Positions 45,101 through 56,800 of a stretch of DNA of 64,000 nucleotides are shown piece after piece. Every line of letters starts with the position of its first letter. The stretch's first letter is position 1. Location of the stretch: the NCBI GenBank assembly GCA_964059195.1, contig CAXKWD010000007.1, forward strand, positions 62,310,705 through 62,374,704. Direction: 5' to 3'. The notes below the pieces were generated by a model, which did not search any database, had not been told where the DNA came from, and saw nothing but the letters and a program-made list of their open reading frames with translations. Origin of the DNA: Ectobius pallidus. Taxonomy: Eukaryota > Arthropoda > Insecta > Blattodea > Ectobiidae. Position numbers and translations under genes: made by a program.

Positions 45101-48100
45101 AGGCAATAAATACATATATTGTACACTAAAATTGAAAATTAAAACTAAAGAATTTAACAAATTTAAGCAATATACCGGTAGGCTAAATTACATAAAAGTA
45201 TTATAAGTATAAATTTACCTAGGCTGAATAATGAGATATTGTTTCTAGTTAGCGGCAAGACACTAGACTAACTTCAACCTAACAATCTGTAGGTTCTGAC
45301 TATCCCTGATGTCCAGTGGTAGGGAGTTCTACATGGCAGGTAGTGGCTACTGTGAATGAGAGCAGAGTACAGAGATGTTTGATGGCATGTAATTGACAGT
45401 AGACTATTTCTGAGATAGTGTATTGGGGTTATGTTGGGAAGACAACAGCTAGAAACAGGAGACTAAGTAATTATTAAGTACCAGTATCTGTTAGAGTACG
45501 GTCAAGAAGTGTAGTAGGCATCTACAAGTTGTAGCTCACAGGATAATTCAACAATTACGTTGGTGAATAAGACATTTCAATAGTCGAAGTATGGCGTTAC
45601 TAGTGTCTGTACTAACATCTGCTTTAGTTTAATAGTTAGGAAATTTTTTAGTCTAAATAGTGAAATAACAGATATAAAGAAAAACTGCAAAAATGAAAAG
45701 GATAAGATCCCTCAAGCAAAGATTGTACAGTTATCTCGAACTGAGTCATAAACTACATACCCACATTTCCCAGACTGCAGAAGTCAGAAGCTAGAGAGTA
45801 AATAGGGACATTTAACTTTCAGCAAAGGTGAATGGAGCTATGGCCCATTGGCTGAGGTTGCTCCGGGGGAGAAGGGTGAGCACCAAAACAGATCTCCCAG
45901 TCATGATATGTCTTTGCTCCCCCATGCATGCAACATGTCCAGCCTATTTCATCTTCTGTGATTTAACTACCCGTATTATATCCAGTGACAAGTACAGGTT
46001 ATGAATCTGGTCATTATGCAGTATTCTCCAGTCCCCATTTTCATCTCTCTTAGGCCCAAATATTTTCCTAAGTACCCTGTTCTCGACCACTCTCAGATTA
46101 TGTTCTTCCTGAAGAGTAAATGACCATGTCTCACATGCATATAGTACAACGTTTATTTTTAGAATTCTGGACAGAAGACTGTCACGACGCAAATAGCGAC
46201 GTGCATAATCAACGATAGGAGACCATTCCTAAACAAAGGAAGGGTTGGGGGACCACAACTAATCGATATTGAACATTTTCATGATTATCGATACTGCCCT
46301 GAATTTATTTGAATTACAGAAAAGGAGAGGTGCGCATGCATCGACGGTGAATCGACGAGAGAGGTGTGGAACCTGAAAGACGGTTAGTATTACGTGCCTG
46401 GCTACGAGAGATAGAGGTTGAAAAGGCAGAAGGGAGAAGACGAGACTGGGATGTGTGACAGCGGTAGAGGCGTTCTGGCTTGATGGTGTGTCAGACTTTC
46501 ATCTAAGGAAATTCTGAATGGGAATTTCACTGATATGACTATATGGAGATAGTCGTTAGCTGGGAAAGCACATCACGTCCGCCGGTACGAGAGGCCGCTT
46601 CAGCGAACACCAGCTGTGGAGAGAAGAGTGGGTCACGACTGCTCAGTCTGGACTAAGAGAAGATGTGGACATCAGGAAGTAGATGGAAACAGTACGGGAT
46701 CAGAGGATAAGATAGTCATCACCCGTTGAGTATCACATAAACATTTTCTTTTGTTTTTGAGAAATGGGAAAATTTTGAGGCATTGTTTCTAAGAAATGTG
46801 TGGCGATTAGACGCCGTAAATGAAGGATTAAGAATAGGGTTAGAAAAATAGAAGTGTGATAAATCTAGGGTGAGGCAATAAAATACAGTAATCCAACCCG
46901 TTTCTATTTCTGGTCTAAGTTAAGAAAGAGTAGTCAAGAACTGTGACCGTGGGTTAGTAAAGATAATCTCTATACTTTGGGTTTCTTTGAGTGATTGTCT
47001 CACGAATGAATACATAGCTAGAGGCAGTTGGTGATGCTCATTCAAACTTGTTTTTTTATAAGACAGGACGCGAGGGGAGTAAGAAAGAAGGGTAGTAGGG
47101 GCTTACTTAGTATTTCTTGCGAGGGCCTCTCCCTCTTGGTTTTTGTTGGGTGACAGATGACTATCTATGAGTAGATTTCATGCTGGCCCGTAAGGATTGA
47201 GTTGTTTTCTTTAAGAGATTTATCGAAGAGTGGGAACCGTATGGATCATGGGAAAGGGAGATAAGAAAGTGAACAGTGAGAGGCAGAAGAAGGCCTATGA
47301 ATAGTAGTAGATTAAGGGCCTACCATTGAAAAACTTACATGTTAGGATAGAAGTAGGAATTACTCGAGGGTTATAAAGAGAAAGTTACTGATCTGGGGCG
47401 TGAGTTAGTTTCAGTTAGAATTCTAGGGAATTTAGAAACAAGGAAATTGGGTGCCCAGGGAGTAGAATAGTAACTTGAAAAGTATGGAAACCCGAGTAAC
47501 AAGAAAGAGGGAAAATTAGAACAATGGTATAAATTGCTTATAGAGAGAGGAGTTAAAAGATAATCAATAATAACTGGTTAGATTAGAAAGAGGAGAATTG
47601 GTAATTTTGTGTAGTGAGTTGATGACAAGTAGGTCATTAGCAGGTACTAGAGATTACCCCAAGAAAGAAAAAAAAAAGAAGGGTGAGGTGAGGGAACGCC
47701 AGAAGTGTCCCAAATAAAATAAATATAAAGAAATTTATGAGAATTGTGAAAGTCGTCGGTGTTGGAGGCGAACAACGGCCCCACGTGCCTCTAGGAGAGA
47801 GTGTCAGGGACCTCTGACATCGATTGTTCAAAATTGTATTTTTGTTTGCGGCCCATTAATATTTTCCCGGTTGCAGGAGAGGAGTCAGATTGTTTGTAAC
47901 TCAAGATCTAGACGCCGCCCCTGTATCGGTGGTCTATCGTCACAGTCACTCTGTGGGTATAGGCCTAAATTTCCATTTCTTTCTTCATGAGACTGTCTTT
48001 CCTATCTATCTTTAAATACAATTCTTCATGGACTAAGATGACTAGTAGACTAGTATAGGAGACATAGGTGGGATTATTGAGTGTAATATGTAGAGTTAAG

Positions 48101-51100
48101 GACTGGATTATGAATTGAAAACCTTTATTTATTCGAAAAAAAAAAGTATAATATATATATTGAAATATCCTGAAGTTGCAAATGTAAATGACTACACAAG
48201 TCAGTAGTAAATTAGAAGGATAATACAAGACGTTCTAGTAGATACCTGGAAATAAAGAAAGAAAGAAGATTAAAGTAATTAATTAGGGATTTGTTATTGT
48301 TGAACAGAGAACGTACTTATACAGTTAAACTGGGTATACTAACCTTGAATAATTAAATACTATCCTACCAATAAAAGTGTTGAATGGTTAATGTAGTGTA
48401 AAGGTAATTTATTGTATATAAGATTGTTATTGATGAAAAGAGAAAAAAAAAATTAATATATTAAATAAAATTATGGTTATTGTTATGCAAAGTAAATTAA
48501 CGTGAAGTTCAGATTTTTGACCCTTATCCTAGTAATGGTTTGAGAGTCGCTGATTTTTGGTATGAGTTATATACTTTGGTAGTGAGCACAAAAAAAAAAA
48601 AAAAGGAGAAAAGAAGAAATAGAGAGAAGCAGAATAATAAACGAAAGGTAAATCCGAACCCAATTCCCGTCTCCACTGTTAAATTTAAAAGCTAGTCGAG
48701 AGGCATGTAGGTACATAGCCTGTGTATCTATAATTTAATTTGTGACTGGGCTGATATACAACAAAAAGAAAAGAGGAAGCGTATTGATGATGGCGCCCGT
48801 TGATATAAATTTTCATCAATATTATCAAAACTGGGTAAATTGTTAAAAGAAAGAGAAAGTAGACTGGGAGTAGGAAATTTGCAATCACCCGGTGACAGAG
48901 GTAGTTGTACTGAACGTTGGAATGTGGACTATGCAGGCAGTGTTATGATGACACAACAGGTGCATAAGTGACCTTGTTTTGTAGGAGTTCAGTAAACTTA
49001 TGTACTACGGTTGAGAATAATCACATATTAGTCGTCACAGATTTTGGCGAAGATTTAATCCAAGAAGTTAGGGAACTTTATAACATAAAGTAAGAAAGTC
49101 CGTCACAAGACAAGAAGATAAGAGTTTCTGAACTGCATAAAACAGGCATTTTCTGATATGAGTCTACACTTAACTTCCACCTTAACATTATTTGTATCTG
49201 TAATCAGGGGCGGCCGGTGTTAATGTGCTACTGTGCTATAGCACACTGTTCATTTCGTTAAATAAAGTACTGTTGATTAGTTAACAAAAATTGCCAATAT
49301 TCTGTTAAAAATATGTTTATAAAATTTTGTTCATCTTAGATTTCCAACCGTTATAACATATGCGCTATCCCTCACAACGTCGGGCGGTCAGATTGAGTTG
49401 CTAAGCATTATACTGCAGTGTGCTCTGTCCCCCAGTAGCGCTGCCCTGCTTGATGACCGAGGCCTGGAAAGTGCCCTCAGGCGGAGTGTATATTTGCCGC
49501 TGTTAGCATGAAAACCGCCTCATTGGAGCTATGAATCTAGTAGAACCTGGCCCCCTATAGGTATGCTGCATTCCTTACAAGAAACTGGTGGTGAGTTGTT
49601 GACCTCTTGTTTGGCAATTGGGGTGGATATTTTGAAGGTTGTTCTGCAAGTAGGAACAGTCCTTGGTAACACATCTTATTGATGGCGGCTTTTCTTGACG
49701 TGCAGTTTTGTAGGCCAGGTTGGTTTCTACAATGTAATCGATTGTTTTAATATGAAATTAATAGCAATCAGGATACCGTGGCTTGACAATAAATTTTATG
49801 AAAATATGAGACAGCTTATCTTCAATAGCTAAATCTATAGTTAATATTAGCCTCATAGATTTGTTAGCTTAATTCAATGAGTACATATAAATAGCTAGGT
49901 TTTAGCTTTTTATGTATTTACGTACAAACCTAAAACCCAGGTCCCATTCCCGTCCAGGATAAATTTTCCTCTATAGATTACACAGTGGAGTTGAATTGCG
50001 AGAACTTTTAAGAAGAAACTGAATGCTGAAAAACTACTCACAAATATTGTAATAAAATATTATTTAATGGCAGTAACGCTGTATTAGGATTAATTTTTAG
50101 CGCCGAGGGAAGTTAATTTAACGCGCACGCCAGCTCAGCGACTGACGAAGGGTAAGTTAGTACAATCTTATGTCTGGGGACAGAGTGACCAGCCACCCTC
50201 TCAATTCTGAAACTGCATTCTAGTTTCTGTGCGAAGTGCGAACTGTTAACAGGAAAGAACCGCTAGTGGAAAGGTATTAAGTATATTTCGTGGTGCGTGT
50301 GTGTTCATGTTCAGAGTTATTGCTGTGACTGTGAAAAATGAATACAGTAGATAGTTTAATTACTTATCCCTTCTCTAGAAGGAGTATGGAAGAAAAAATT
50401 GAGGTAAAACAATTAGGAAGGCCCACACCCGATTTGATTATGAGCCAAAAAGCGAAAGGCGGGAAAAACTGCATCTACAACAGAAAATTTCATAGGACGG
50501 TGTATGAAAACAGTTGGATATGCGGTTGCGAAATTAGAAATGCTCTTTTCTGTTTTCCTTGTCTTCTGTTTGGCAATAGTGATTCCAATTCGTGGAGCAG
50601 AACGGGAGTAACAGATTTAGGGCACCTTAGTAAGTTGACAAAGCAACATAAAGACAACATTAAGCACATGCATAATGTACTGAATCTTAGTTCTCTAGGC
50701 AGTGTGAATATTCGAGCCCAGTTAAGCCAGGCATATCACGATGAAAAATTTAAACACAATCAACAAGTGGAAAACAACAGGTACGTACTTTCAAAAATTA
50801 TTGATTGCATTAAGTTCTGTGGGGCTTTTGAATTTGCTTTGAGAGGTCACGACAAAACCAAACAATCTGAAAATCCTGGCATCTTCTTAGGACTAATAGA
50901 TTTCGTTTCGAATTTGGACACTACTGTGCGGGAACACATGGAATCGAATCAGGTGTTTAAAGGGACCTCCAAAACCATACAGAATGAACTTTTGGACTAT
51001 ATGCTAGAAATTTGCCGTGAAGAAATAAAGCAGGAAATGAAGGAAGCAGACTTCGTTGCATTAATGGCAGACGAAACAACTGATGTCTCCGACCAATCAC

Positions 51101-54100
51101 AGTTAGCATTGGTATTTCGTTACGAGAACAAGGGCGAGCCTGTTGAAAGATTCTGGGGGTTCTTCAGACCAGAAGGTCACAGTGCAGGTGCTATTGCAGA
51201 ATGCATCTTAAAAGAAGTAAATCCTCTCTTTAATCAGAAACCCCATAAAATAATTGCACAAACTTTTGATGGAGCCTCCGTGATGTCTGGTGCAAGTGGT
51301 GGGGTTCAAGCAAAAATTAAAATTCATTATCCTAGTGCTCACTTCATACACTGTTATGCTCATCAATTAAATTTAATCATGGAAAAAGCTGCTTCACAGA
51401 ACCAATCCGCACGAGTGTTTTTCCTTGACCTGTCCGCTTTCCCTGCATATTTTTCAAGATTGCCACAACGTTTGTCAGTGCTTGAATCAGTAGTGGCTCG
51501 TAGAATTCCAAGCTGTCCTGCAACTAGGTGGAACTTTAGATCGAGAACTGTTAACGTAGTTTTTGAGAACAAGGATAAATTGAAAGAATGTTTGCTGGAA
51601 TTAGAAAAAATTGCCACAGAGCAAAACTTCTCATGGAGCAGTTGGTTTGGGGCGATATTTGGAGGATGAAGAATTTCTGTACTGGTTAACTTTCTTCAGT
51701 AAGATAATGCCACATGTAGACATTCTTTATAACCAGCTACAAGCCAGATCAATTGATGCAATCAAAGCAAGGAATGCAGTGACTCATTTTACAGACGTAA
51801 TTAGAAAGATTAGGGAATCCACAGACGACATCCATGTAGACCCTGAAGCTTCATCTACTAGTAAGCGAAGAAAAGTGGAATGCAGGCACACTGACGCTAA
51901 AGAAGTATGCGACAGAATCACGCAAGAGGCTAGTCATCGCTTCAACTCACTGAGTCATCTTGATGCTGCAAAATTGTTAAACGCTGCCAATTTCAGTGAC
52001 TACTCCGGGAATTTTCCAGAAATGGAACTTGAAGCTACTGTTCTGTATTACAACACTTTGGATAAGTTCAGACTAAAGACAGAGCTCGGAGTTCTGTACG
52101 ATAGGCCGGATTTCAGGAACACTTTAGGCCCGTACCACTGCTGCAGCGTGTGTTGTCGAACAATCTGCAAGAGACTTTTTGTGAAATAACAAAGTTGCTG
52201 AAGATCCTGGTTACGACACCAATGACGACTGCAGAACCAGAAAGATGCTTCTCATCACTAGCAAGGATAAAAACCTTCTTGAGAAACACAATGTCCCAGG
52301 AACGTTTAACTGCCCTTGCAATGCTATCGATTGAAAAGAAAATGGTGCTGCACATAGATGGATTCAACACCAAAGTAATCGATAAATTCTGCAGTATGAA
52401 GGAGCGCCGCATGGACTTCATTTTTCGACATTAGGTGAGTGGCATGTTACATTTTATTTTGTGCATGTTCAAACTGTAGCACACACAGTGTTTTTGTCAC
52501 CGGCCGCCACTGTCTGTAAGAATTATTATTGCTCTAAGATATTTGAATTTCTCCACTTGTTCAAACAATTTACCAGCTATTCTAATATTTTGTGGCATAT
52601 TATTTTGATGTTTCATGAAATGGGATATTGAAACATCTGTTATTTAGCTGTTCTGTGTGAGTCTCCCATTTGAGATTATTTTGGATCCAGATTCCCAAAA
52701 CTTTTGTTTCATTTACCTTCCTGCTGTTTTGGTTAAACAGTTTTATGTCTAAGTTCAAGTTGTTTTTATTTTAGACAGAATGGAAATCCATTGATTTGGT
52801 TTTAACATTCACATTAACGTTGTTATCACTGAAATAATTAATGATCTGGCTGGTGACATGGCTGAGGTATGATTTTTTCCATCCAAGGCCTGGAGAACTT
52901 CTGTAATTATTGAAATCAGTAAATAAACATAAAGATCTGGAAGTTTGGGATAAGATTTATATAAAAAAGTTGGGTCTGGTCGACAATGCTGCTTTCTTGC
53001 GTGCGGGGTGTTCACGCCTGGTATGCGTTTGAAGATAGGTTAATGAATTTTGAAATAGGCTACCACAAGAAGAAAACTTGAACAAGAAGTTCTAAATTCA
53101 ACACCAGAGGGCACATCAATATTCTCCAAGGAAGGACTTGACAATTGACTAGTAGTTGAAAATGTGGGTAAGCCCATGAAAAGTACGTTCTGCAAAAAAA
53201 TGTAAGTAAAAGTGAAGTCTGAAGTGTTTAAATGTCAACCACTTTATTTAAGTAATATAGTATATTGCTTCACTGTATAAAAGTTTTGTGTTTTAAAATC
53301 AATTCTGTTCATGTTAATATTTTACTAAATATTTTAATATTATACCAAATTGAGTTCATTTTCCTCTTTTAAAGTCTCTTGGTTTGATCTTAAAAGACAA
53401 ACAGCAGCTTCGAGTTCTCTGCCATGATATTAAACATAAACATAGATGAACATTTGACATGGAAACCCCACATCGAAGAAATTAGTAGGAAGCTAGGAAA
53501 ATTTACATACGCAATGTTTCACATTAAAAAATTCGCAAACTTACCCACAATCAGGACTCTCTACTTTGCACATGTTCAGAGCATCTTAAGATATGGAATC
53601 ATCTTTTGGGGAAGCAGCACCTACAGTACATCAGTCTTTAAATTGCAAAAGAGAATTGTTAGAATAAAATACAGCAAACAGAAATGATTTGTGCAGACCA
53701 ATATTTAAGGATCTACATATCATGCCTCTACCATCTCTTTACATGTATGAACTTCTGTTACATGTCAAAAAACACATGGAGGACTTTAAAAAAATCGAAA
53801 CTATCCATAATTACAATACTAGGCACAAAACCAACCTGTCTATCCGTTCTCATAGCACATCTTTATTCCAGAAAGGAGTAAAATATACTGGAATCAACCT
53901 GTTCAACAAACTACCTCTCCATTTGAAAAATATACATTGTGCAAATAAATTTAAGAGATCACCAATTTTTTTTTTTTTTAATAATGCATGTTTTTATAGT
54001 ATTGAGGAATAGGGCCCACTGCAATCATGTCTGTGTTAGTCACTAAGCTATACACACACAACTCCATCAAAGGTTCATCAATTAAATACCTAATGTTCTA

Positions 54101-55535
54101 CATTTTATAATATCATGTATTATTTGGTAGATTATTTATAGATTATTGTATTATTTTATATTGTATTATGTTGATTATCTAGATCTACACTGTATCACTT
54201 AGCATTTATCCCATTTAACCATATTACATAAAATATTGACATGTCCCACATCAATGTATATTAATCTCGCAGGACATACATAAATAAATAAATAAAATAA
54301 AATAAAATATTGCAGAAGATAAAAACTACATGATCTTACTAACAGCTGATTGCCCGCAACAGTCGTCTCTGCTTGTTTGATGAATCTAAACCAAAAAACT
54401 TAAACATTTAATTATTGTGGAATTAAAACAGTTACATGTAACTTGCCTATAAAAGCAATTAAGAATTGAGACACTCATATGAGAATTATGGAACTCACTT
54501 CATAAACATACTTGTGTCGTAATAAATGGCATTATTGGCTTGTTGCATAAGTGGTAGTTAATTTATATTGGTGGATATTCAGACATAAGAGAGATGAATA
54601 CGGGGACTGGAGAAAACTACATAATGATGAGTTTCATAACTCTTCATCAAATATAGTAGGCCTAAGGGTAATTAACTGACGGAAGAAATGGGCTAGATAT
54701 GTGTGCAGAAGGAAGATATAAGCTACCAGTATCTCAAAAATATTGACTAGGAGACCGAAAGGGAAGAGACCACTTGGAAGATCTAGGACATAGGTGGGAG
54801 GACAACATACTTATTATGATAATTTTGAGGGAAGTAGGATTTACAAGGGATGGTTGGATGGAGTCAGCACAGAATAGGGTTGAATAAAGGACTCATGTAA
54901 GCATGGCAATGAATTTCCAGGATCCATAAATAGATAATATCCTTTTAGTGTGCTTACGAATTGCCATTGAGTTAAGTAAGTTAATTTATATGTCTATGCT
55001 AGTATAGAGACAAGTAAAAGTATATTTGGATCACTTACAAGAATGTACAAAAGGGAAGAGATTGCAGAAGAACAGGAACATCATGAAGAACATGAGAGCT
55101 GCTGTATTACTAGGCACTTTGGATGCTTCATTGCCAATATTATAGAATACACCTCCCATGAAAAGTCCAATAGCAACATGTGTAGCCAGTCGCATTTGTG
55201 ACATATGCTGCAACAAATTACAATTCTTAAAATAGGCAATTCATTAAGGTCACTTCAAAATGAACAAAGTCATATTTTCATTATGCTAGTATTAGTGACT
55301 GTGACTAGTCATCCATTTTTGTAGTTTCATTATTCATTGTTTCTGTCACACAAAATTAATCCTATTCTGATGTCCTTAATTCTTATACCAGTACTCACCT
55401 TATCTCTTATTGTACATTTCATTGCTCTCTTCCAAAGAACACATGTTTGCCTTAATCGAGATAGAGCGTAACTTGAATCATGTATGCTGACTTTTGTACC
55501 AAGTAAGTTGTTAAGACCTGGTCGGAGAATTGATG
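41832..55535 (-). CDS. ABCG-type half transporter, C-terminal five exons (partial gene)
   Basis: Minus-strand exons 55535-55399, 55207-55039, 44816-44716, 42804-42649 and 42176-41832 have GT-AG borders and compatible phases and give ~301 residues. The product runs from the cytosolic linker (LLGTKV…LWKRAMKCTIRDK) through the six-helix membrane domain (FMGGVFYNIGNEASKVPSNTAA, FPSEKLVVMREHLNNWYS, LLCPTGFLLSAYFLSG, PLLLFSGFYLRI, YISFFRYGFEAIM) to the extracellular Cys-containing loop (CSEAYCHFKSPKKYL) and the last helix ending KTSR. The LREHLN-WYS and YGFE patterns and the CHF loop fit insect ABCG1/ABCG4-like transporters, membrane pumps for sterols or other lipophiles that work as dimers. The Walker A, signature and Walker B exons must lie beyond 55535; I did not find them up to 64000, so upstream introns are large. 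No frame damage is seen, so the gene looks intact. Confidence 0.9.
42649..42804 (-). CDS. ABCG transporter, penultimate exon
   Basis: 156 nt, phase 0 at both ends: tttgcag|CTC … CCACAG|gtaagt. Encodes 52 residues, LLCPTGFLLSAYFLSG … SLGLVTGAAVEPQ, spanning two membrane helices. Confidence 0.92.
43660..44343 (+). mobile_element. 5'-truncated LINE (RT C-terminal part) in ABCG intron
   Basis: Open frames 43624-43962 and 44140-44337, plus the stretch between them, read GLKINKNKTKVM, EVNEFCYLGSKITKDG, then (after a shift near 43945) ALYGSETWTL-like, IEAFEMWCYRRMLKIRWTDRI, RLVGHIMRHPGL and GRPRLEYAKQI. These are the thumb/C-terminal motifs of insect non-LTR elements. It is bounded on the 5' side by a T run and ends at gatgacaaaagagagagag. 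It opposes the direction of the host gene. Confidence 0.85.
44523..44557. repeat. (TAAAG)n microsatellite
   Basis: About seven TAAAG-type units in the intron. Confidence 0.85.
44716..44816 (-). CDS. ABCG transporter, 101-nt exon
   Basis: ttttcag|TTCCTTCAGAG … CCATTACAG|gtttgt. Enters in phase 1 (two bases complete a split Phe codon) and leaves in phase 0. Encodes PSEKLVVMREHLNNWYS and AKLLAELPLQ, the conserved first extracellular/helix-2 boundary of ABCG proteins. Confidence 0.9.
44845..45670 (-). mobile_element. Degenerate CR1/Jockey-like LINE 3' part in ABCG intron
   Basis: The 3' end resembles 12981-13070: an (ATT)-type tail and a tcaggcaaaataaaac-type motif, with aaggccat in place of the clean hairpin. 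On the minus strand, broken frames read LVQTLVTPYFDYWNVLF, PYHWTSG and similar post-RT motifs. Many stops. Confidence 0.6.
46180..49107. mobile_element. LTR-like insertion (possible solo LTR), 2.9 kb
   Basis: Begins TGTCACGACG and ends CCGTCACA, the TG…CA termini of an LTR with short inverted ends. It is flanked by AGAC at 46176-46179 and 49108-49111, and joining the flanks restores the LINE reading (LLSRILK). The sequence is clearly purine-rich on the + strand and lacks ORFs or an internal direct repeat, so a very long solo LTR is the simplest reading. gtcgtcacagattttggcg near 49035 resembles a weak LTR-end/primer-site junction, which would argue instead for a partial internal region. Superfamily undetermined. 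Confidence 0.65.
49205..52512 (+). mobile_element. hAT transposon with ZMYM1-like transposase
   Basis: 15-bp TIRs CAGGGGCGGCCGGTG and the complement of CAGTGGCGGCCGGTG, flanked by an 8-bp TSD (tctgtaat at 49197-49204, tctgtaag at 52513-52520, one mismatch). It carries a nearly full-length transposase gene on the + strand. It is inserted in a LINE that lies within the 10-kb ABCG intron. Confidence 0.92.
50338..52434 (+). pseudogene. hAT-family transposase (ZMYM1/DUF4371-like), two frameshifts
   Basis: The frame from ATG 50338 covers ~443 codons. An N-terminal TTF-type zinc-binding segment carries CGCEIRNALFCFPCLLFG (residues ~60-80). The first RNase H-fold motif follows (DFVALMADETTDVSD). A downstream stretch has FDGASVMSGASGGVQAKI and HCYAHQLNLIMEKA, the second catalytic region and CxxH motif. 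The frame shifts by +1 near 51640 (FLYWLTFFSKIMPHVDILYN…) and by -1 near 52150. The last part has TTPMTTAEPERCFSSLARIK, the hAT C-terminal dimerisation domain, and ends in TAG at 52432-52434. Transposases of this family excise and reinsert DNA and make 8-bp TSDs. Two shifts imply a recently inactivated copy. The same gene type occurs domesticated in vertebrates as ZMYM1-like proteins; here the TIR and TSD show a transposon. Confidence 0.9.
53031..53399. other. No gene recognised (ABCG intron)
   Basis: AT-rich intron sequence. Confidence 0.4.
53400..54305 (+). mobile_element. 5'-truncated CR1-like LINE in ABCG intron
   Basis: 53424-53687 encodes IDEHLTWKPHIEEISRKLGK and LYFAHVQSILRYGIIFWG. 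A shift leads to FKDLHIMPLPSLYMYELLL, NYNTRHKTNL and GVKYTGINLFNKLPLHLK (53689-54012). These match the end of the longer LINE at 58075-61919 (LYKDLHILPFPCIYI, SYNTRNRNDL), so they are one family. It ends in an ATAAA-type tail at 54279-54305. Confidence 0.88.
54576..54900 (+). mobile_element. LINE remnant (post-RT region) in ABCG intron
   Basis: Broken frames read KRDEYGDWRKLHNDEFHN, RKKWARYVCRRK, RPKGKRPLGRSRT. These match the family of the minus-strand fragment at 45840-46179 (KRDENGDWRILHNDQIHN). Several stops. Confidence 0.75.
55039..55207 (-). CDS. ABCG transporter, 169-nt exon
   Basis: gttgcag|CATATGTCA … CATTCTT|gtaagt. Phase 0 in, phase 1 out. Encodes HMSQMRLATHVAIGLFMGGV and FFMMFLFFCNLFPFVHS, the first membrane helices. 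Followed by the 10.2-kb intron. Confidence 0.92.
55399..55535 (-). CDS. ABCG transporter, 137-nt exon (most 5' exon found)
   Basis: ttctag|CATCAATTC … GATAAG|gtgagt. Two bases complete a split codon on entry; phase 0 on exit. Encodes SILRPGLNNLLGTKVS and LRQTCVLWKRAMKCTIRDK, the linker before helix 1. Confidence 0.88.
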
Positions 55536-55941
55536 CTAGAAGTAATAAAAAAATACATTTTATCCTCGAATATATGCATAATTCTGAGCACTGATAAATT
55601 GAATGTGTGAGTGGAAATGAAATTTACAAATTTATCCTCATAACAATACCATTACAATATCATTATCAGAACTGAAACCATCCAAAAGTGGCCATAATTC
55701 AAGTATGGGATACTGCATTTTAAAACAAAAAATCTGAATTCTGTTACTTGCCACAAACAGACCTTCAATAAAATTAGTTTAGCTGTGTAATCGTGACTTT
55801 AATAAATTAGTGAATAGCTAGTGTGCAGGCCTAATTTTATAAATGGGCCAGTTGGTGAAATGTCCAGCGAGTCAAATTTTAGGGGATGTAAGAGCAATAT
55901 ATTATTAAGTTAGTAAATTGAAGTGATTCTCAAATAAAATT
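55536..55941. other. No gene recognised (probable ABCG intron)
   Basis: No exon with the required phase and ABC motifs was found. Confidence 0.4.
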
Positions 55942-56235
55942 GGGGGTATGCTATAGCATAGTGGTTGAGGTGCTGTGCTATAAACCAGTAGGTCGCGGGT
56001 TCGATCCTCGATGAAGTCATTGGAGTTTTTAAATTGTCCTAATCCTTCTGGTGGCACTATGGCCCTGGGGTCGACTCAGCCTCTAACAGAAATGAGTACC
56101 AGGGGCAATCCTGGGGGTAAAGGCGGCCTGTGCGTAAGGCTGACAACCTTACCACTTTCGTAATCCGATTGTCTAAAAATCTGGGAGCCTCAACCTCCTG
56201 GAACCCTTTGGGCCTCCATGGCCGGTAATAGGGAA
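55942..56235 (+). mobile_element. tRNA-derived SINE (family S2), copy 2
   Basis: A box catagtggttgaggtgctgt and B box gggttcgatcctc. The body is collinear with 20675-20950 (ggtggcactatggccctggg, cctcctggaaccct). Confidence 0.88.
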
Positions 56236-56435
56236 CACTTTATTTTACTTCTCAAACAAAATTAACCCAATTTCAAGGACACCTTGAACAAGGAAATTAC
56301 CTTTTATACTGATACATGTGTTTACAATAGGCTACTTCTACCGAAGAAAGGGAATTTTTTTCTTCTCAAGTTATTCTATCATATTTACAAATAATTTCTT
56401 TTGAATTGGCATAAACTAAAGTAAATTGTTTAATA

Positions 56436-56800
56436 ATACAATGATGATCTTCTCCTCCACTTCATAGACTAGGCTAATTGCTCCTTCCACATGTTCTCAT
56501 AGGTCTTACTAAATTATTTTTACCATTTGGTTTAGTATGCAGCTTTAGGTAATCTACTTGATTCCATTCTTAACAGGTGTTGCTTCCATTTTTCTTGATA
56601 TGCTTTGAATTTATCGTTTACTGAATATATATTTATTTTTGTCCTTTTATCTATTCTACCTAATTGAAAGTTATCTCTAGAGCCTGTATTCTCCTTTCCA
56701 TCTTTTTTGTCATTACCCAGGTATCACATCCATAAAATAGCATAGGGTCAGCTACAGTTTTATAAAATTTTAATCTTGTAAATTTCTTAATTTTATTTTT
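56436..56800 (-). mobile_element. LINE remnant (RT C-terminal region)
   Basis: Minus-strand broken frames read LKFYKTVADPMLFYGCDTW, RRIQALEITFN and SVNDKFKAYQEKWKQHLLRM with RLPK. This is the thumb and C-terminal signature of insect non-LTR elements. Confidence 0.7.

Larger units (their letters stand above)
45840..53030 (-). mobile_element. Fragmented LINE interrupted by an LTR-like element and a hAT transposon
   Basis: Minus-strand LINE coding sequence is collinear across three pieces. 53030-52513 gives ISVITTLM…PNQWISILSK and IRIAGKLFEQVEKFKYLRAIII. 49204-49108 gives VKVEVKCRLISENACFMQFRNS. 46179-45840 gives LLSRILKINVVLYACETW, then LRVVENRVLRKIFGPKRDENGDW and KMKWAGHVACMGE. The breakpoints coincide with the TSD-flanked insertions at 49205-52512 and 46180-49107. 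The LINE is therefore older than both insertions. It carries stops and is inactive. The upstream limit near 53030 is approximate. Confidence 0.8.
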
